A stretch of DNA of 64,000 bases from Takakia lepidozioides. Lineage: Eukaryota; Streptophyta; Takakiopsida; Takakiales; Takakiaceae. Made by a program: the position numbers and the translations under genes. The notes beneath the pieces are model-generated. The model made no database searches and had not been told where the DNA came from. It saw only the letters and a list, made by a program, of their open reading frames with translations. The DNA is taken from positions 48,943,241 to 49,007,240 of the forward strand of contig CM060731.1 of NCBI GenBank assembly GCA_030704615.1. The letters run 5' to 3'. This document shows positions 40,634 through 52,829 of the stretch, piece by piece (the first letter of the stretch is position 1; every line of letters begins with the position of its first letter).

Positions 40634-40798
40634 ATGGAGAAAGATGAGAATCGGAGCTCTTCTAGAAAAGCTTTGAAGTGCAAATCTGAGGCGGAAAACT
40701 GGTGCTCGAATGATAGTTCAGTTGACCTCAGAGGCAACCCAGTCAACATGGCAACCTCTGGTCGCTGGAAAGCTGGCCAAAATTTTATAAGAGTCTGA
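40634..40798 (+). pseudogene. orphan NPF-like first exon
   Basis: A plus-strand frame beginning MEKDENRSSS ends with VDLRGNPVNMATSGRWKA, the same signature as exon 1 of the minus-strand NPF gene (VDMRGKPVNMGTTGRWKA at about 49.6 kb). NPF proteins have this motif just before the first membrane helix. No following NPF exons are found on the plus strand, so this is a partial duplicate or the start of a gene destroyed by rearrangement. Confidence 0.55.
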
Positions 40799-42356
40799 TT
40801 ACATCCCTCTGTCTTTCTAACTCTCTCCCATCTCACTCCCCATCCGTCCCTCTACTATAAAGTTCCTTTCTTCTCTCACGTTCTCTCAGTTTTTCAGTCG
40901 AGGGAAAGGCCACTCCCCTAACAATCGTCTGACCGTTTACCTGACATTATGTTCTTGAATCACCAGATGACCTTCTGATTGCATTCCGATCACCTTCTCT
41001 GCAAACGGAATATCATTCAGCTCAATCCGAAAAGAAGAGATTGTTCACAAGTGCTTAACAGCCTTGAAAATTCATCTTTTGAAAAATATGGCAGATTTGA
41101 AACCTAGCCCTGTTTATCGCAGGATGGTCCTTTTATCGTCACTCTGTTGAAATGAAGAGTGTTGTCTCTATGAGCTCGCAGCCCACTCTTAGACCGTGAG
41201 TATATAACTGCGATAGCCCTCTCAAAGTGAAATGGATTTCACTTGAACGATTCAGCTTCACTCTTGCTCGATGAGATGATTTATTTGAGGTAGCCTCCGA
41301 ATGGACTGATGCAATGTCAAGCCTACGTACCGTCAAAGAAGGAGTACTTGTAATGTTACGCAAGCCCCATTTAGAAGTCAAAGTTAAAAGCAGGACCGTC
41401 AGGCTATTATGTCATAGCCAGGCAGTCATAGACACCGAATAATATAACCCCCTCCCTAGTCGATGCCTAAAATCAGATACAATTACGAAGAGGTGTCCCC
41501 CAGCAACAACGCATATTCGAGATTGAGCTTGGTCAAACCCAAACTGACATCTAGCGACAAGCGGAGGTTACAGAAAGAAAGACACAGAAAGGGGGCTTTA
41601 TAACGCCCAGACAGAAAGTGTTATAAGAGGAATTTAAGGTTGAGGGAGAAAGAAACGATCCAAACCCCGCAATGATACTCCACAAAGAAGGCAACAACGT
41701 CGAAGTCTCCGAATTCTCTTCAGTGCTGGCCCTGGGGGTCTGTGGGTTGCCCAACCTGCGGTACTAGATTTGGAAGCCTTCAAGCCTAATTACCCCTCTG
41801 CTTGTCACAAATCCGCAAAGGCAATGTGCATCCACTTCGACATTGCTTGAATCTCTCATGAGAGAAGGCCTGAGAGACAGTGGGACCCATGGCGGAGACC
41901 CCACACCTTGCCATTTGAACTCCAGGTACAGGTCACCTGCAAACCGATTCTACAGCTCAAATTCCTTGCACCCAACAAACAAATCACAGGCATATTCGAG
42001 CTCCGGCTGAAAAGGAAACCAAGATTCGTGGTACAGTCGTTCAAAAGGTGGGTAGGCGAAAAGAAGATATGTTCTTTGAGTATTGAGGATCATGGCTTCT
42101 TTGTGAAGGGCGCCTATCACGGGCTCCTTCGAAAGGTGAGACTTTGTCTTGAGGACAACTACAATGCGGCGGTTTGAGTGGTGCAGAAAGTCGGGATCGT
42201 TGTAAACCCCGTGATATCCACTTTTATTCTTGGTTTCGCATTGTTCATTTCCATATCCTCAAGGTTTGAGATACACATGAATTTGTTAATTCTCAGACAA
42301 GCCTTCGAGATTGTGTTTTTGAGTCCCATGGGACTTTGCTCATCCTGGGGAGGTTT
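40799..42356. other. intergenic; one unrecognised frame at 41908-42177 (+)
   Basis: The frame at 41908-42177 (LKRKPRFVVQSFKRWVGEKK...) has moderately protein-like composition but no motif I recognise. The rest shows nothing. Confidence 0.3.
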
Positions 42357-42822
42357 CAACCAAGTCATCGTCAGAAAAGATCTACTTAAGAAGTAAGAGA
42401 TCGTAAGGTCCCGCTGATTTACAAAGGAGTTTTTTCTACTCGAGTCTCTTGATCTACACTACAAGTGGAACTCTTCGAGTCTTGAAAGGGATCACGGATT
42501 GCAGCTGGCCTGCTCTCGACCCTGTACTCAAACCAAGAGGCGCATACGAGAAAGACGCACAGCATAAGAAGCACAGTGGCTGCTAGAAACAACCAAGTCA
42601 TCGTCAGAAAAGATCTACTTAAGAAAGTAAGAGATCGTAAGGTTCCGCTGATTTACAAAGGAGTTTTTTCTACTCGAGTCTCTTGATCTACACTACAAGT
42701 GGAACTCTTCGAGTCTTGAAAGGGATCACGGATTGCAGCTGGCCTGCTCTCGACCCTGTACTCAAACCAAGAGGCGCATACGAGAAAGACGCACAGCATA
42801 AGAAGCACAGTGGCTGCTAGAA
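42357..42822. repeat. tandem duplication of the NPF 3' end (2 x ~233 bp)
   Basis: 42357-42589 and 42590-42822 are near-identical direct copies beginning CAACCAAGTCATCGTCAGAA. Each contains the last ~55 codons of the NPF gene and its 3' flank. The inner copy (42653 side) is joined to the gene; the outer is a spare tail. Confidence 0.9.
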
Positions 42823-43366
42823 ACCAGTAGAAGTAGTCTAGACGGCTGTCGTTGACGTCATTCTCTATCCAGCTTTTGTGGCCTGTTTTCCCAGTGACCA
42901 TGATCACAACTTTCACCATGGCCCAGGTCCAGTAATTTCCTATTCCAATCACTGCTAGAAAGAGAGCATTCCCGAGGCTCCGCATGCTCTCAGGGGATTG
43001 GTGGTAAGAAAACTCCAGCTCGCCGACGATTAAAAACACCTCCATGATGCCTATCAAGATATATTGGGGGAGCAGCCAGAGTATGCTAATAGGGACAACA
43101 GCGCCCTTGGGTCTGTCAAGAAGCCCATATTCTCTCAGCACCTGCAGATTGAACATCACTCTGGTAACACATCTCACGACTGTTCCTTCCTGTGTAATTA
43201 GTCCAGATGGCCACCATGCATCATCTCTAGAGTCAGTAAAGAAGTGATTTTAAGGCTGTCAGCCAGGATTTCGGACCAGATAAAATTATGTTGTACAGTA
43301 TTTAAGAAATATACAATTCAATGCCACTGGATGACCTGACCACAGTTTCAGGGTGCAGTAAGAGCG

Positions 43367-43735
43367 TGTTAGAATTCGACATAGAATAGAGATAAAAGAT
43401 GAACTGATTACTGAGAACTCTCCACCCAACCATAGGACCACAAGAAGCTCTGTCCACCCTCCGAGCTCTCCCTATTTCTACTCAAAGTCTAATCCAGAAA
43501 TAGCTGAGATAACTATAGCATAACTCCATGCTTTTATTTTAGTTATCTCCATCTGCTATTATGGTACAATGACTTGAGTCACTAATAACTAAAGCTAACT
43601 TTAGCTATCTTTTAGTTAACCGATGCTTATCTCTATTGTTAACTGTGACTTGTCAAAACTCCTATTATGGAAGCCTGACTTGTCATCATAGTAACTCTAG
43701 GTAGTAGTAACTTGGTTAGGAGTTGATTTCCAACA
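43367..43735 (-). repeat. Copia-1 3' LTR
   Basis: Minus-strand 3' LTR, running TGTTGGAAATC to GAATTCTAACA. It differs from the 5' LTR at several scattered bases, so the insertion is not recent. Confidence 0.85.
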
Positions 43736-43750
43736 CCCCCACTCAACGAG

Positions 43751-45168
43751 TTACCAAGTTAAGCACTTAACTACTCCCATCAAGCCTCGAAAGCGTTCAA
43801 GCTTTTCAGCACTAAGCCCTTTTGTCAGTATGTCTGCAACCATGTTGTTGGTGTTGCAATATACAAGCTTGACAACTCCAGCTTCAGTCTTCTCTCGTAC
43901 CAAATGATGATGAATCTCAATATGCTTTGTGCGAGCATGAAACACTGGATTCTTTGAGAGAGCAATACACCCTTGGTTGTCATCATATATGACCATTGTA
44001 TCCCTCTGTGGACGACCAATACTAGATATAAATGATGATAACCATAATGCTTGCCTTGTAGCTTGAGATGCAGCCATATATTCTGCCTCAGTCGAGGACA
44101 TAACAATTGTAGATTGCTTCTTGCTGCTCCAGCTTACAGCTCCATTTGCTAGCATAAAAACATAACCAGATGTAGAGTGGCGGTCATCAACAGTACCAGC
44201 CCAATCTGCATCACAATAGCCGTATAGCTCTGTGCTTTTGCAAGCATTGTCTGAGATACCATATGAACCCACATGATCCAACTGAACATTATCATTGTTC
44301 TTTCTCAAGCACAAACCATAGTCCAGTGTGCCTCTTAGATAACGAAAATTCCGCTTTACTGCAACCCAATGGAGTTGCCCAGGGTTAGCCACAAATTGGC
44401 TTACAACCCCCACTGCTTGTGCAATATCTGGCCTAGTACAGACCATAGCATACATGAGACTTCCCACAACACTCTGATAGGGAACATCTCTCATTGTCTT
44501 CAAGTCTGCAGCACTCTTAGGACTCATCTCCTTTGAGAGTTTGCGATTTGGGACAAACGGGGTATTTACCGGCATAATTTCAGCCATACCAAAGCGCCTT
44601 AAGATATCTTCAAGATACTTACGCTGGTTTAGGTAAATTGCTTAGTCTTGTCGAACACGAGTTACCGATACCCCCAAGCAGTACTGGATCTCTTTCAGAT
44701 CCACCATCTCAAACTTCATTGATATATCGCTTTGTCTTTTTCAACAAAGCCTAATCAACACATGATCACATGATCTCTTTAAGATCCATCATCTCAAACC
44801 TCTTTGAGATATCACTTTGTCTTTGTTTCAACAAAGTCAATTTGTTATGATCACATAACCACTATCTCAATCCCATTTGAGATATTGACACTTTGTATGT
44901 GTTACAACAGAGTCAAGTCATTAGAGACCAAGATCAGATCATCAACATATAATGTTATGATCACAGAAGAGTTTCCATAAGCCATCTTATAATAAACACT
45001 ATAATTAACAGAGCTCCTCTCAAACTCTTCAGCCATGAAATATGCATCAATCTTAGCATTACATGCCCTAGGGGATTGCTTCAAACGATACAAAGACTTG
45101 AGAAGCTTACAAACCATCATTTCCTTCCCTACCAATGACATGCTTGCTATCATCTCCCAAAAGAACAT
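43751..45168 (-). pseudogene. Copia-1 reverse transcriptase end and RNase H
   Basis: 44902-45168 encodes the late reverse transcriptase (SLYRLKQSPRA, then YVDDLILVSN with the catalytic Asp pair). 43751-44587 encodes a 278-residue connection/RNase H part (VCTRPDIAQAVGVVSQF, YCDADWAG, STEAEYMAAS, HIEIHHHLVRE). Between them, 44590-44900, are about three diverged ~115-bp tandem copies of a GATCTCTTT...CAACAAAG unit that disrupt the frame. This lineage differs clearly from the same region in Copia-2. Confidence 0.8.
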
Positions 45169-45190
45169 ATTGTGTAGGTGAAAGAGATCT

Positions 45191-46169
45191 TTAGGATAAG
45201 AAATGCTCTCTCTCTGAACTCATATGTTGAGATGCTCCTGAATCAACATACCACACATGCTTCTGTCTAGTAGTGGCTGAGAGAAACACAACAAATAGAA
45301 TAGCATTCCTCTGATGAGTAGCTATGTTTCCTTGACTCTCTCTGCTGCGCTCATCTGCAATGCGCTTTCTACAATCCTTGATCATGTGACCAAGTTTCTT
45401 GCAATAAAAGCACCTTACTTTGGCCTTTTTGATCTTTGAGCTTGAGGTTTCTGAAACCTCTGGGACTTCTGATACATATGTGAAGGGAGTCTTATATTCA
45501 AGACTACTCCAGTCTTGCCTGTGAACAAAGCTCTGTCTACCTCTGTAGACGTACCTTGACATTTTCTTCTTGTTTCCTCCTTGAGGAGAAGTCCTATGAC
45601 AACATCAATAGTTAAGTTGGTTTGTCCTGCTAGAGACACCACAAAACCATCATAGGATTCAGGTAAGGTTGCCAATAACACCACTGCGGCGTGTTCATCA
45701 GTCACATTAGTTCCCACAGAGACTAGTTGATCTCGCAACACACAAAACAAATTCAAGTGTTGTTCAACTGAGTCTGACTCGGTCATCTTCAGACCATAGA
45801 ACTTTTGCGTCGCATACACTTGCGATGTGACATCCTTCGTCTCATATATGCTTGCTAGCTTGTCGCAAACATCCCTAGCATTCTTAGCACTTATAATGAG
45901 ATGCAACTGTTTGTCTCTCAAGCTTGTGATGATGCTAGCTCTTGCTTTCTGATCTTTCTTATCCCATATGGCTTGGCCAATAATAGTGTCAGGTCTTGGG
46001 ACTGATCCATCAACCACTCCCCATAGATCTTTTGTCTAGAAGGACCATCTCCATCCTAAACTTCCAGGTTTGATAGTTAGCTCCATTGAATCGATCTTCC
46101 ACTCTCACATCTAATGCACTCGTCATAGACATAGAAGGAGGATTGCTAGAAGACGACGCTTCAGCCATA
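45191..46169 (-). pseudogene. Copia-1 gag and protease, frameshifted
   Basis: The gag start corresponds to the Copia-2 start at 50549. An extra A near 46030 and another shift near 45500 break it. Downstream are the zinc knuckle CFYCKKLGHMIKDC and the protease site WYVDSGASQHM. The sequence is nearly identical to Copia-2 up to about 45122, where it jumps to reverse transcriptase. Confidence 0.8.
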
Positions 46170-46229
46170 ATCAAGTTCTCTCAATGTCAACTACCAACCC
46201 TCACCTAGAGAAGAATGGCTCTGATACCA

Positions 46230-46597
46230 TATTGGAATTCGACAAAGAATAGAGATCAAAGATGAACTGATTACGGAGAACTCTCCACCCAACCATAGGA
46301 CCACAACAAGCTGTGTCCACCCTCCGAGCTCTCTTTATTTATACCCAAAGTCTAATCCAGAAATAGTTGAGATAACTATAGCATAACTCCATGCTTTTAC
46401 TTAAGTTATCTCCACCTGCTATTCTAGTACAATGACTTGAGTCACTAATAACTAAAGCTAACTTTAGCTATCTTTTAGGTAACCGAGGCTTATCTCTATT
46501 GTTAACTGTGACTTGATCATAACTCCTATTATGGAAGCCTGACTTGTCATCACAGTAACTCTAGGTAGTAGTAACTTGGTTAGGAGTTGATTTCCAA
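46230..46597 (-). repeat. Copia-1 5' LTR
   Basis: Minus-strand 5' LTR, followed inward by the primer-binding site TGGTATCAGAGCC (about 46227-46215). Confidence 0.85.
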
Positions 46598-46660
46598 GAG
46601 AGAGCGAGAGCTCTAGTTATAGCCAGTCTAGTTGTTTAACGCACATGTAAATGTCTCACC

Positions 46661-47986
46661 TTCAATCTCTTGGTTTCGGTCAAAGCTGCCACCACCATTA
46701 CTAGAATTGCCGGACCATTCCAATCTCGATGCAATGGAGCAATGAAATCCCCCGTTCTTTACCTGTGAGACGTCGAAAAATTGGAACTAGATTGCGATCA
46801 TAAATGGGTATGAGAATGATGACTGTTACTGTTGTGAAGCACTGGATAGAAGCCGGTGGGATTTTGAAGATTGAACCTATATGATTGTCCATACTGCGGC
46901 CCTGCCTTGTGTAGAAAGTTGTCAACTGCGCTTGTACAACACCCACTGGGGTAAGCACCAGCCATTTTGGGAGCAAGCATAGTATCTGTTTTACTTCTTC
47001 GACTTTTGTCACACTGCAGAGCCTCCAAGCGCTGGTCCCTTGGCCAGTGTTTTTTTCACTTCCAGCGATGCAGGCCTCTGCATGTCTTGATATTGCCGCT
47101 TTATCAAGAAACCTGCATATAGATGAACATTGCTCGTGAGGCACAATTAATTGTCAGAAAATACGAGGTCCCTCGCGTTGTGAACTGAATCACCTCTCCG
47201 GTCTAGCAGAATAACTTCCAACTTAGCAGAATTTGATGGTCTTCGGAAGGTAGTGCCACTGAGTCCTACAACTGTAAGCAAGCTGGATGATGCCAAACCC
47301 CTCCTAGCCGTACGCTGTAGTCAGAGATAAAGCATACATGTGATCAAGTTTACCTCATGAATAATGTAGGTGTCCTCTGTGACATCGACTTGTGTAATTT
47401 AGATCTGACTCTACCAGGTTATGAAGTGCTACTAGGACATACTTATTTCTAAGAGGAGTTCCACAAGGCTTCAGGAAACTATATAGATTCGGCTGTAGAG
47501 GGTTCCCTGCTGCACATGAGATCACATTGATTCAGGAATTGCTGAAGCGGTCCACCAGCTGAGCTCCCAACTTCAGCACAAATGAGTTGTGCCTCGTAGC
47601 TGAGCTTGCGGGTGTTACAATGAGGTTACAATTAAGGCAGAAATACTGGCAGTAAATCTAACCTGTATGGGCCGTGTTACACTAGCATGCCTATCGGGTT
47701 GTACATGTACAACTGCTTTCCAAGGAGAGACTTTTTAAATCGTATTAGATACGGGGTGAAGCTCGACACCATGGATAATTTGCTCACGTCTCCGTGTGTA
47801 GCGGCTAGCCACGGTGACCTCTTTTTTCTCAGTACTTATATTGACATGCAGCAATTTGCTGGATGGTCTTGTTTGACCACTGAAGGTCCCAAAAGTTCCG
47901 AGCAGCTAGCTACATTAGTCACAATGATCTCTAGTCCTGATGTTTTCAAAGCAGGTCTGGACACTGAAAAGAGTACATGTTGTCAT
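46661..47986. other. NPF exon 4 start and intron 3
   Basis: 47113-47993 is the third NPF intron (GTAAGC donor, ATGCAG acceptor). It has no further feature I can support; the frame at 47687-48148 on plus overlaps exon 3 and is spurious. Confidence 0.5.
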
Positions 47987-48689
47987 AGCTTACGAAAGGG
48001 TGTGAGTATGTTGTATTCGCTGTTTCGAGATGTTAGAACCGGAACTTGTGTCCTGAACTTTTATGTCAAAGAGCAGTTCTTTGTCAGGCGGCACAGTAAG
48101 ATTCCAATTGCGAATGGCCGCCGCAATCACCTGGGCAACGTGCGTTAATGGACTGCCATCTGGTCTTTTATGGCTGAAAAATCGAGTGCCAGCAAAGTAC
48201 ATAATAGCGAGGGCTACCCCATATCCAGCTGTAGGAATTCCGAAGCCCCAGCCCCAACCGACATTGTCCTCGATGTACACCAGTGCTGTCTGTGCAATCA
48301 ATGCCCCGATACTAAGGCAAACAAACCAACAGTTGAAGAACGATAGCTTCATCTTTCTCTCCCTTGGAATATGTTCATCGAACTGGTCTGCCCCTAATGG
48401 TGCCATAACAGGTTTCACGCCACCCAGAGCAATAGCCACCAAAACGAGACCCAAATAGAAGAAGCACAGTTGGCCAGTTGTTGCCTTTTTGCAGCTTCCA
48501 GGACGTGTGGGACTGCAGGGGGGAGGCTTGAGCGCTGGTATGGATACCGATAGAGTCAATATGAACATACCCTGCAAGTCTCACACTAGACTTGATGAGC
48601 CAGATTCTGATGCACAGATGATAATGTCTCATTAGAAGTCCTGCACAAGTTTCTAAGAGAAAAGGAGTTCGGAATACTGTTATAAAATG

Positions 48690-48795
48690 GAACGCTGAGA
48701 GGAAAGGAGATCAGGAACGTTTTGGCGTCCAGGGGAACCTCAACGAGCTTATGGGACAAAAGAAAGTAGCGTAGAAGAAAGAAGCAGCCCAAAAC
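48690..48795 (-). repeat. dispersed repeat copy in NPF intron 2
   Basis: CTCAACGAGCTTATGGGACA, then AAAGAAAGTAGCGTAGAAG; related to the GAPDH intron repeat in opposite orientation, and to 3340-3400 including the shared AACAGCCCAAAA-like continuation. Confidence 0.45.
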
Positions 48796-50194
48796 AGCAT
48801 CATTATTCTCAGAAGGTGGAGAGCCTCGTGTAAATATATGCTGCCAGTCATTTGTGGTCCGAGGGATTCAAGGCTGTCCAAGGAAAGTACACAGCATGCA
48901 CATATATATTCAAATCGAGAGCTCTACATATATGAAATGTAGATCGTGATTTGCAAGTGGCAAAAGGGATGAACGCGGGGTGATGAATTCAGTACTTACT
49001 AGGACATAAATTACAGAAGAGTTTATCATAGTCCAAAACCGCCCCAAGTACGCATCTGCAACGAATGCTCCAATCAAAGGTAGAAGAAAGCTGGCGCCCT
49101 GCCAGTTATACACATTTGTGGCGGATGATGCAGTGTCCTCATGCAACTGTGTGGTCAAATACGTCACAAGGTTTGACGCTATTCCAAAGAATGCTATCCT
49201 CTCAAGGATCTCAGCCCCTGCCACATCCAAGATTGAGAGTTTAAATCGATAATGTGATCTAAGCTGATGGTGCTATACATATTACCCAGTGAAATCTTGG
49301 ATCTAGCGCATGCATTTTGATTCGAATGAGCCATGGGGCTAGAGGACGCTTGAAATACATGGTACGTACGTTCTCTCCCTTTATATCTAGCTCCTTGGGC
49401 TTAAGGAGGCTGGGCATTGTTTTTGTCAAGTTTCAGTTCAAGGTCCCAGAGGATGACTCGTGATTTCAAGCGTCCAGTGCTTACTGCAGTACTCGGCTAG
49501 CTCTAGAAACCTGTTGTTACTAAAGCCACTTGCTCAAGAATACTTGCAACAATTGAATTCTGAGCTCATCAATTGATTGGTAAACATATACGATATGTAC
49601 CCATCAAGAAGGAGGCAGCTTTCCAGCGACCGGTGGTGCCCATATTTACTGGTTTGCCTCTCATGTCAACCGATCCATCCATCCGCGAGCTACCAAAACT
49701 GCCTTCCTTACTGCCGGATGTGTGTACTGTTTTCTCTGGCGCCTCACTTGGTTTCGCATGAACTACCTGCACATTCCGGCCAATCCGGTGAATAATTTTT
49801 CCAGGGATTCCGAACTAGAGGTGGCGATCTAGTATCTCATTGGAATGAACTCATGAATCTGAAGATTCACTTAATTGCACATGAAAGTACTTGGACGTGG
49901 TTATGCCAGAAAGAAGGGTCTACTAAACCTTGAAATTCACGAGGGTGGGCCGTGCACACCATATTTTTCTATCTGAAGTCGTCCGAGAAATAGCCTGTCG
50001 ACCGGGAACTCAGTGGGAAGTTTGAAGGCTACACATAAGGGACCCAATATCATTCATCATGCATTCTACCTCTCTCCAGTATTCCAAATATATTCCAAAA
50101 GCTCTTTGCTCCATCGGAACTCTCTTCGCATCTGATCGCATAAGAGCGTTGGCATAAGCAGCTGGCGCATAAGCTGATCGGAGCTGCCGATCGC

Positions 50195-50487
50195 TGTTGG
50201 AAGTAATTAAACATATCTCTTGAAGGCCAAAGGTTTAGAAGTCTAAGAGACTATCTTGTTTAACTCACCTTTGGAAGGTGAATGGCTAGAAGGTGGATGG
50301 TCACCATAGTGGAAGTGGAAGTGACCAAGTAGGACTTTCTAGAGACCTTGTTGTACAAGCTCGGGGGTGAAGCCACTAGTCTAAGTGTAAGAGTATGATG
50401 GTGGCTTCTATGGTTGGGATGAGAGCTTTAGTTTTAGCTTTAGTCTAAGACTTTAGTTCTTGTTCATGTTCTTGCTCAATTTTAACA
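50195..50487 (+). repeat. Copia-2 5' LTR
   Basis: 293 bp. It lacks about 14 bases (AGAAGACTAAGAGT region) present in the 3' LTR; otherwise nearly identical. Confidence 0.92.
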
Positions 50488-50548
50488 TGGCATCAGAGCC
50501 ATTCTTCTCTAGGTGAGAGTTGGTAGTTGAGATTGAGAGAACTTGATT

Positions 50549-51310
50549 ATGGCTGGAGCGTCGTCTTCTAGCAATCCTCTTTCTATGTCTATGACGAGTG
50601 CATTAGATGTGAGAGTGGAAGATCGATTCAATGGAGCGAACTATCAAACCTGGAAGTTTAGGATGGAGATGGGCCTTCTAGACAAAGATCTATGGGGAGT
50701 GGTTGATGGATCAGTCCCAAGACCTGACACTATTGTTGGCCAAGCCATATGGGATAAGAAAGATCAGAAAGCAAGAGCTAGCATCATCACAAGCTTGAGA
50801 GACAAGCTTGAGAGACAATCAGTTGCATCTCATTATAAGAGCCAAGAATGCTAAGGATGTTTGGGACAAGCTAGCAAGCATATATGAGATGAAGGATGTC
50901 ACATCGCAAGTGTATGCGACGCAAAAGTTCTATGGTCTGAAGATGACCGAGTCAGACTCAGTTGAATAACACTTGAATTTGTTTTGTGTGTTGCGAGATC
51001 AACTAGTCTCTGTGGGAACTAATGTGACTGATGAACACGCCGCAGTGGTGTTATTGGCAACCTTACCTGAATCTTATGATGGTTTTGTGGTGTCTCTAGC
51101 AGGACAAACCAACTTAACTATTGATGTTGTCATAGGACTTCTCCTCAAGGAGGAAACAAGAAGAAAAGGTCAAGGTACGTCTACAGAGGTAAACAGAGCT
51201 TTGTTCACAGGCAAGACTGGAGTAGTCTTGAATAGAAGACTCCCTTCACATATGTCTTAGAAGTCCCAGAGGTTTCAGAAACCACAATCTAGCTCAAAGA
51301 TCAAAAAGGC
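50549..51310 (+). pseudogene. Copia-2 gag
   Basis: Starts MAGASSSSNPLSMSM. A UBN2/gag-type region follows (ALDVRVEDRFNGANYQTWKF, KLASIYE.KDVTSQVYATQK). A local duplication of CTTGAGAGACAAG near 50810 shifts the frame, and stops occur at 50967 and 51258. The capsid-like protein would form particles; this copy cannot. Confidence 0.85.
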
Positions 51311-51314
51311 CAAA

Positions 51315-52660
51315 GTGAGGTGCTTTTATTGCAAGAAACTTGGTCACATGATCAAGGATTGTAGAAAGCGCATTGCAGATGAGCGCAGCAGAGAGAGTCA
51401 AGGGAACATAGCTACTCATCAGAGAAATGCTATTCTATTTGTTGTGTCTCTCTCAGCCACTACTAGACAGAAGCATGTGTGGTATGTTGATTCAGGAGCA
51501 TCTCAACATATGAGTTCAGAGAGAGTACATTTCTTATCCTATAAATCTCTTTCACCTACACAATATGTTCTTTTGGGAGATGATAACAAGCATGTCATTG
51601 GTGGGGAAGACTCAGTCTCTCTTATGTTCAATGAAAGGGAAACCATAGAGGTGGAAAATGTCCTACATGTCCCTACTTTAACAAAGAACCTGCTATCTAT
51701 AAGGCAAATTGTTGCAAAGGGATACAGAGTGGTATTCCAAGATGAGAGTTGTACTATCACATATAGCTCAGGAGCTGTGGTAGCAAGAGCTATTCTTGAT
51801 AATTGCTTGTATAGATTACAACATCATGTCTCTAGTGCTCTTACCACATTTTCACCACAGTTGGGATCTACACCTGTCATGTCAGAAACAAAGTTGTGGC
51901 ATAGAAGGTTAGGTCATGTTAGCATTAAGAAATTGAGACAGATGCAACTTTCAAGCTATCTTATGGAAGGACTACCATTGAAGGAGATGAGCGATATGCG
52001 TCTATGCAAAGGTTGCTTGAAAAGGGAAGCAACATCGAGGTTAATTTCCTAAGGATGGTGGACGAAGAGCCACAAGTATATTGGAGATTGTACATTCTGC
52101 GGGCCAATGCAAACCACATCACTTGGAGGAGCAAGGTACTTTGTGACATTCATTGATGATTTGTCAAGGAGGGTTGTGGTGAATTTCCTAAGGCAGAAAA
52201 GTCAAGTGCTAGAGAAATTCAAGGAGTTCAAAGTACTTGCAGAAAAACAAACTGGAAAGCCTCTTAAGATTTTGAGATCTGACAATAGTGGTGAGTACAT
52301 CTCAAAGGCTTTCAATCAGTTTTATCAAGAGAATGGAATAGCTCGACAGTTTACTATTCCATATACACCTGAGTAGAATGGTGTAGCTGAGCGGATGAAT
52401 AGATCACTACAAGAATCTGCAAGGAGTATGTTGAAAGAAGTGAATATTTCAAATCATTTTTGGGCAGAAGCTGTTGGCACTGCAGCATATTTTCAAAATA
52501 CCTACCAAATCAGTGTTGGGAAAAAGGTATGGAGTGGTCAGAAGCCTAGTGTGGCTCATTGTAGGAATTTTGGATGTCGTACATATGTCCATATCTCTAC
52601 TCAGAATCGAAGGAAACTTGAGAAGGATGCATCTTCATTGGCTACACAGAAGGTGTGAAG
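51315..52660 (+). pseudogene. Copia-2 zinc knuckle, protease and integrase
   Basis: CFYCKKLGHMIKDC (CCHC knuckle), WYVDSGASQHM (aspartic protease), then the pre-integrase motif WHRRLGHVSIKKL and CKGCL. After a frame break near 52050, the integrase core follows (FVTFIDDLSRRV, LRSDNSGEYIS, and NGVAERMNRSLQE after an in-frame TAG at about 52374). Confidence 0.85.
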
Positions 52661-52829
52661 GGATATAAGTTGTTTAATAAGACAACTAAGGCTGTCAAAC
52701 ACAGTAGGGACGTAGTGTTTGATGAAAGTTTCATACCCTCTTTGGTAGTGGGAGAAGATGACCTGGGAATGAGCTTAAGAGCCATTACACCATTTCCAAG
52801 AGGAGTCTTATGAGGAGCCAATACAAGAG

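Larger units (their letters stand above)
43367..46597 (-). mobile_element. Copia-1: internally deleted Ty1/Copia LTR element
   Basis: Two ~368-bp LTRs (43367-43735 and about 46230-46597) bound a 2.5-kb interior read on the minus strand. LTR ends are TGTTGGAAATC...TCTAACA. The interior begins with a TATCAGAGCC-type primer site (initiator Met tRNA), and a GAGTGGGGGTG polypurine tract precedes the 3' LTR. AGAGCG flanks the left end and recurs 3 bases past the right end, a probable target duplication. Integrase and the front of reverse transcriptase are absent. It sits inside intron 4 of the NPF gene in the same orientation. Confidence 0.88.
42653..49682 (-). pseudogene. NPF (PTR/POT) proton-coupled transporter, one frameshift
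   Basis: NPF proteins are 12-helix proton symporters for nitrate, peptides or hormones. Five minus-strand exons: 49682-49601, 49217-49000, 48571-47994, 47112-46660, 43141-42653; about 607 residues if intact. Exon 1 carries VNMGTTGRWKA; exon 2 has the proton-coupling ExxER motif (EILER) and GIASNLVTYLT; exon 3 LGGVKPVMAPLGADQFDE; exon 4 WRLCSVTKVEEVKQIL and PIYDRNLVPIFRRLTGKERG; exon 5 VPISILWLLPQYILIG. Splice phases all agree except that exon 4 lacks one base near 46707: GMVRQ meets a stop, while VMVVAALTETKRLK continues one frame over. A Copia element fills intron 4. In-frame codons extend upstream of the chosen ATG to 49772. A young pseudogene, or intact if the base is an error. Confidence 0.8.

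Noticed and set aside
47687-48458. Plus-strand frames of 131-153 residues
   Set aside because: Antisense to NPF exon 3, which has strong family motifs.
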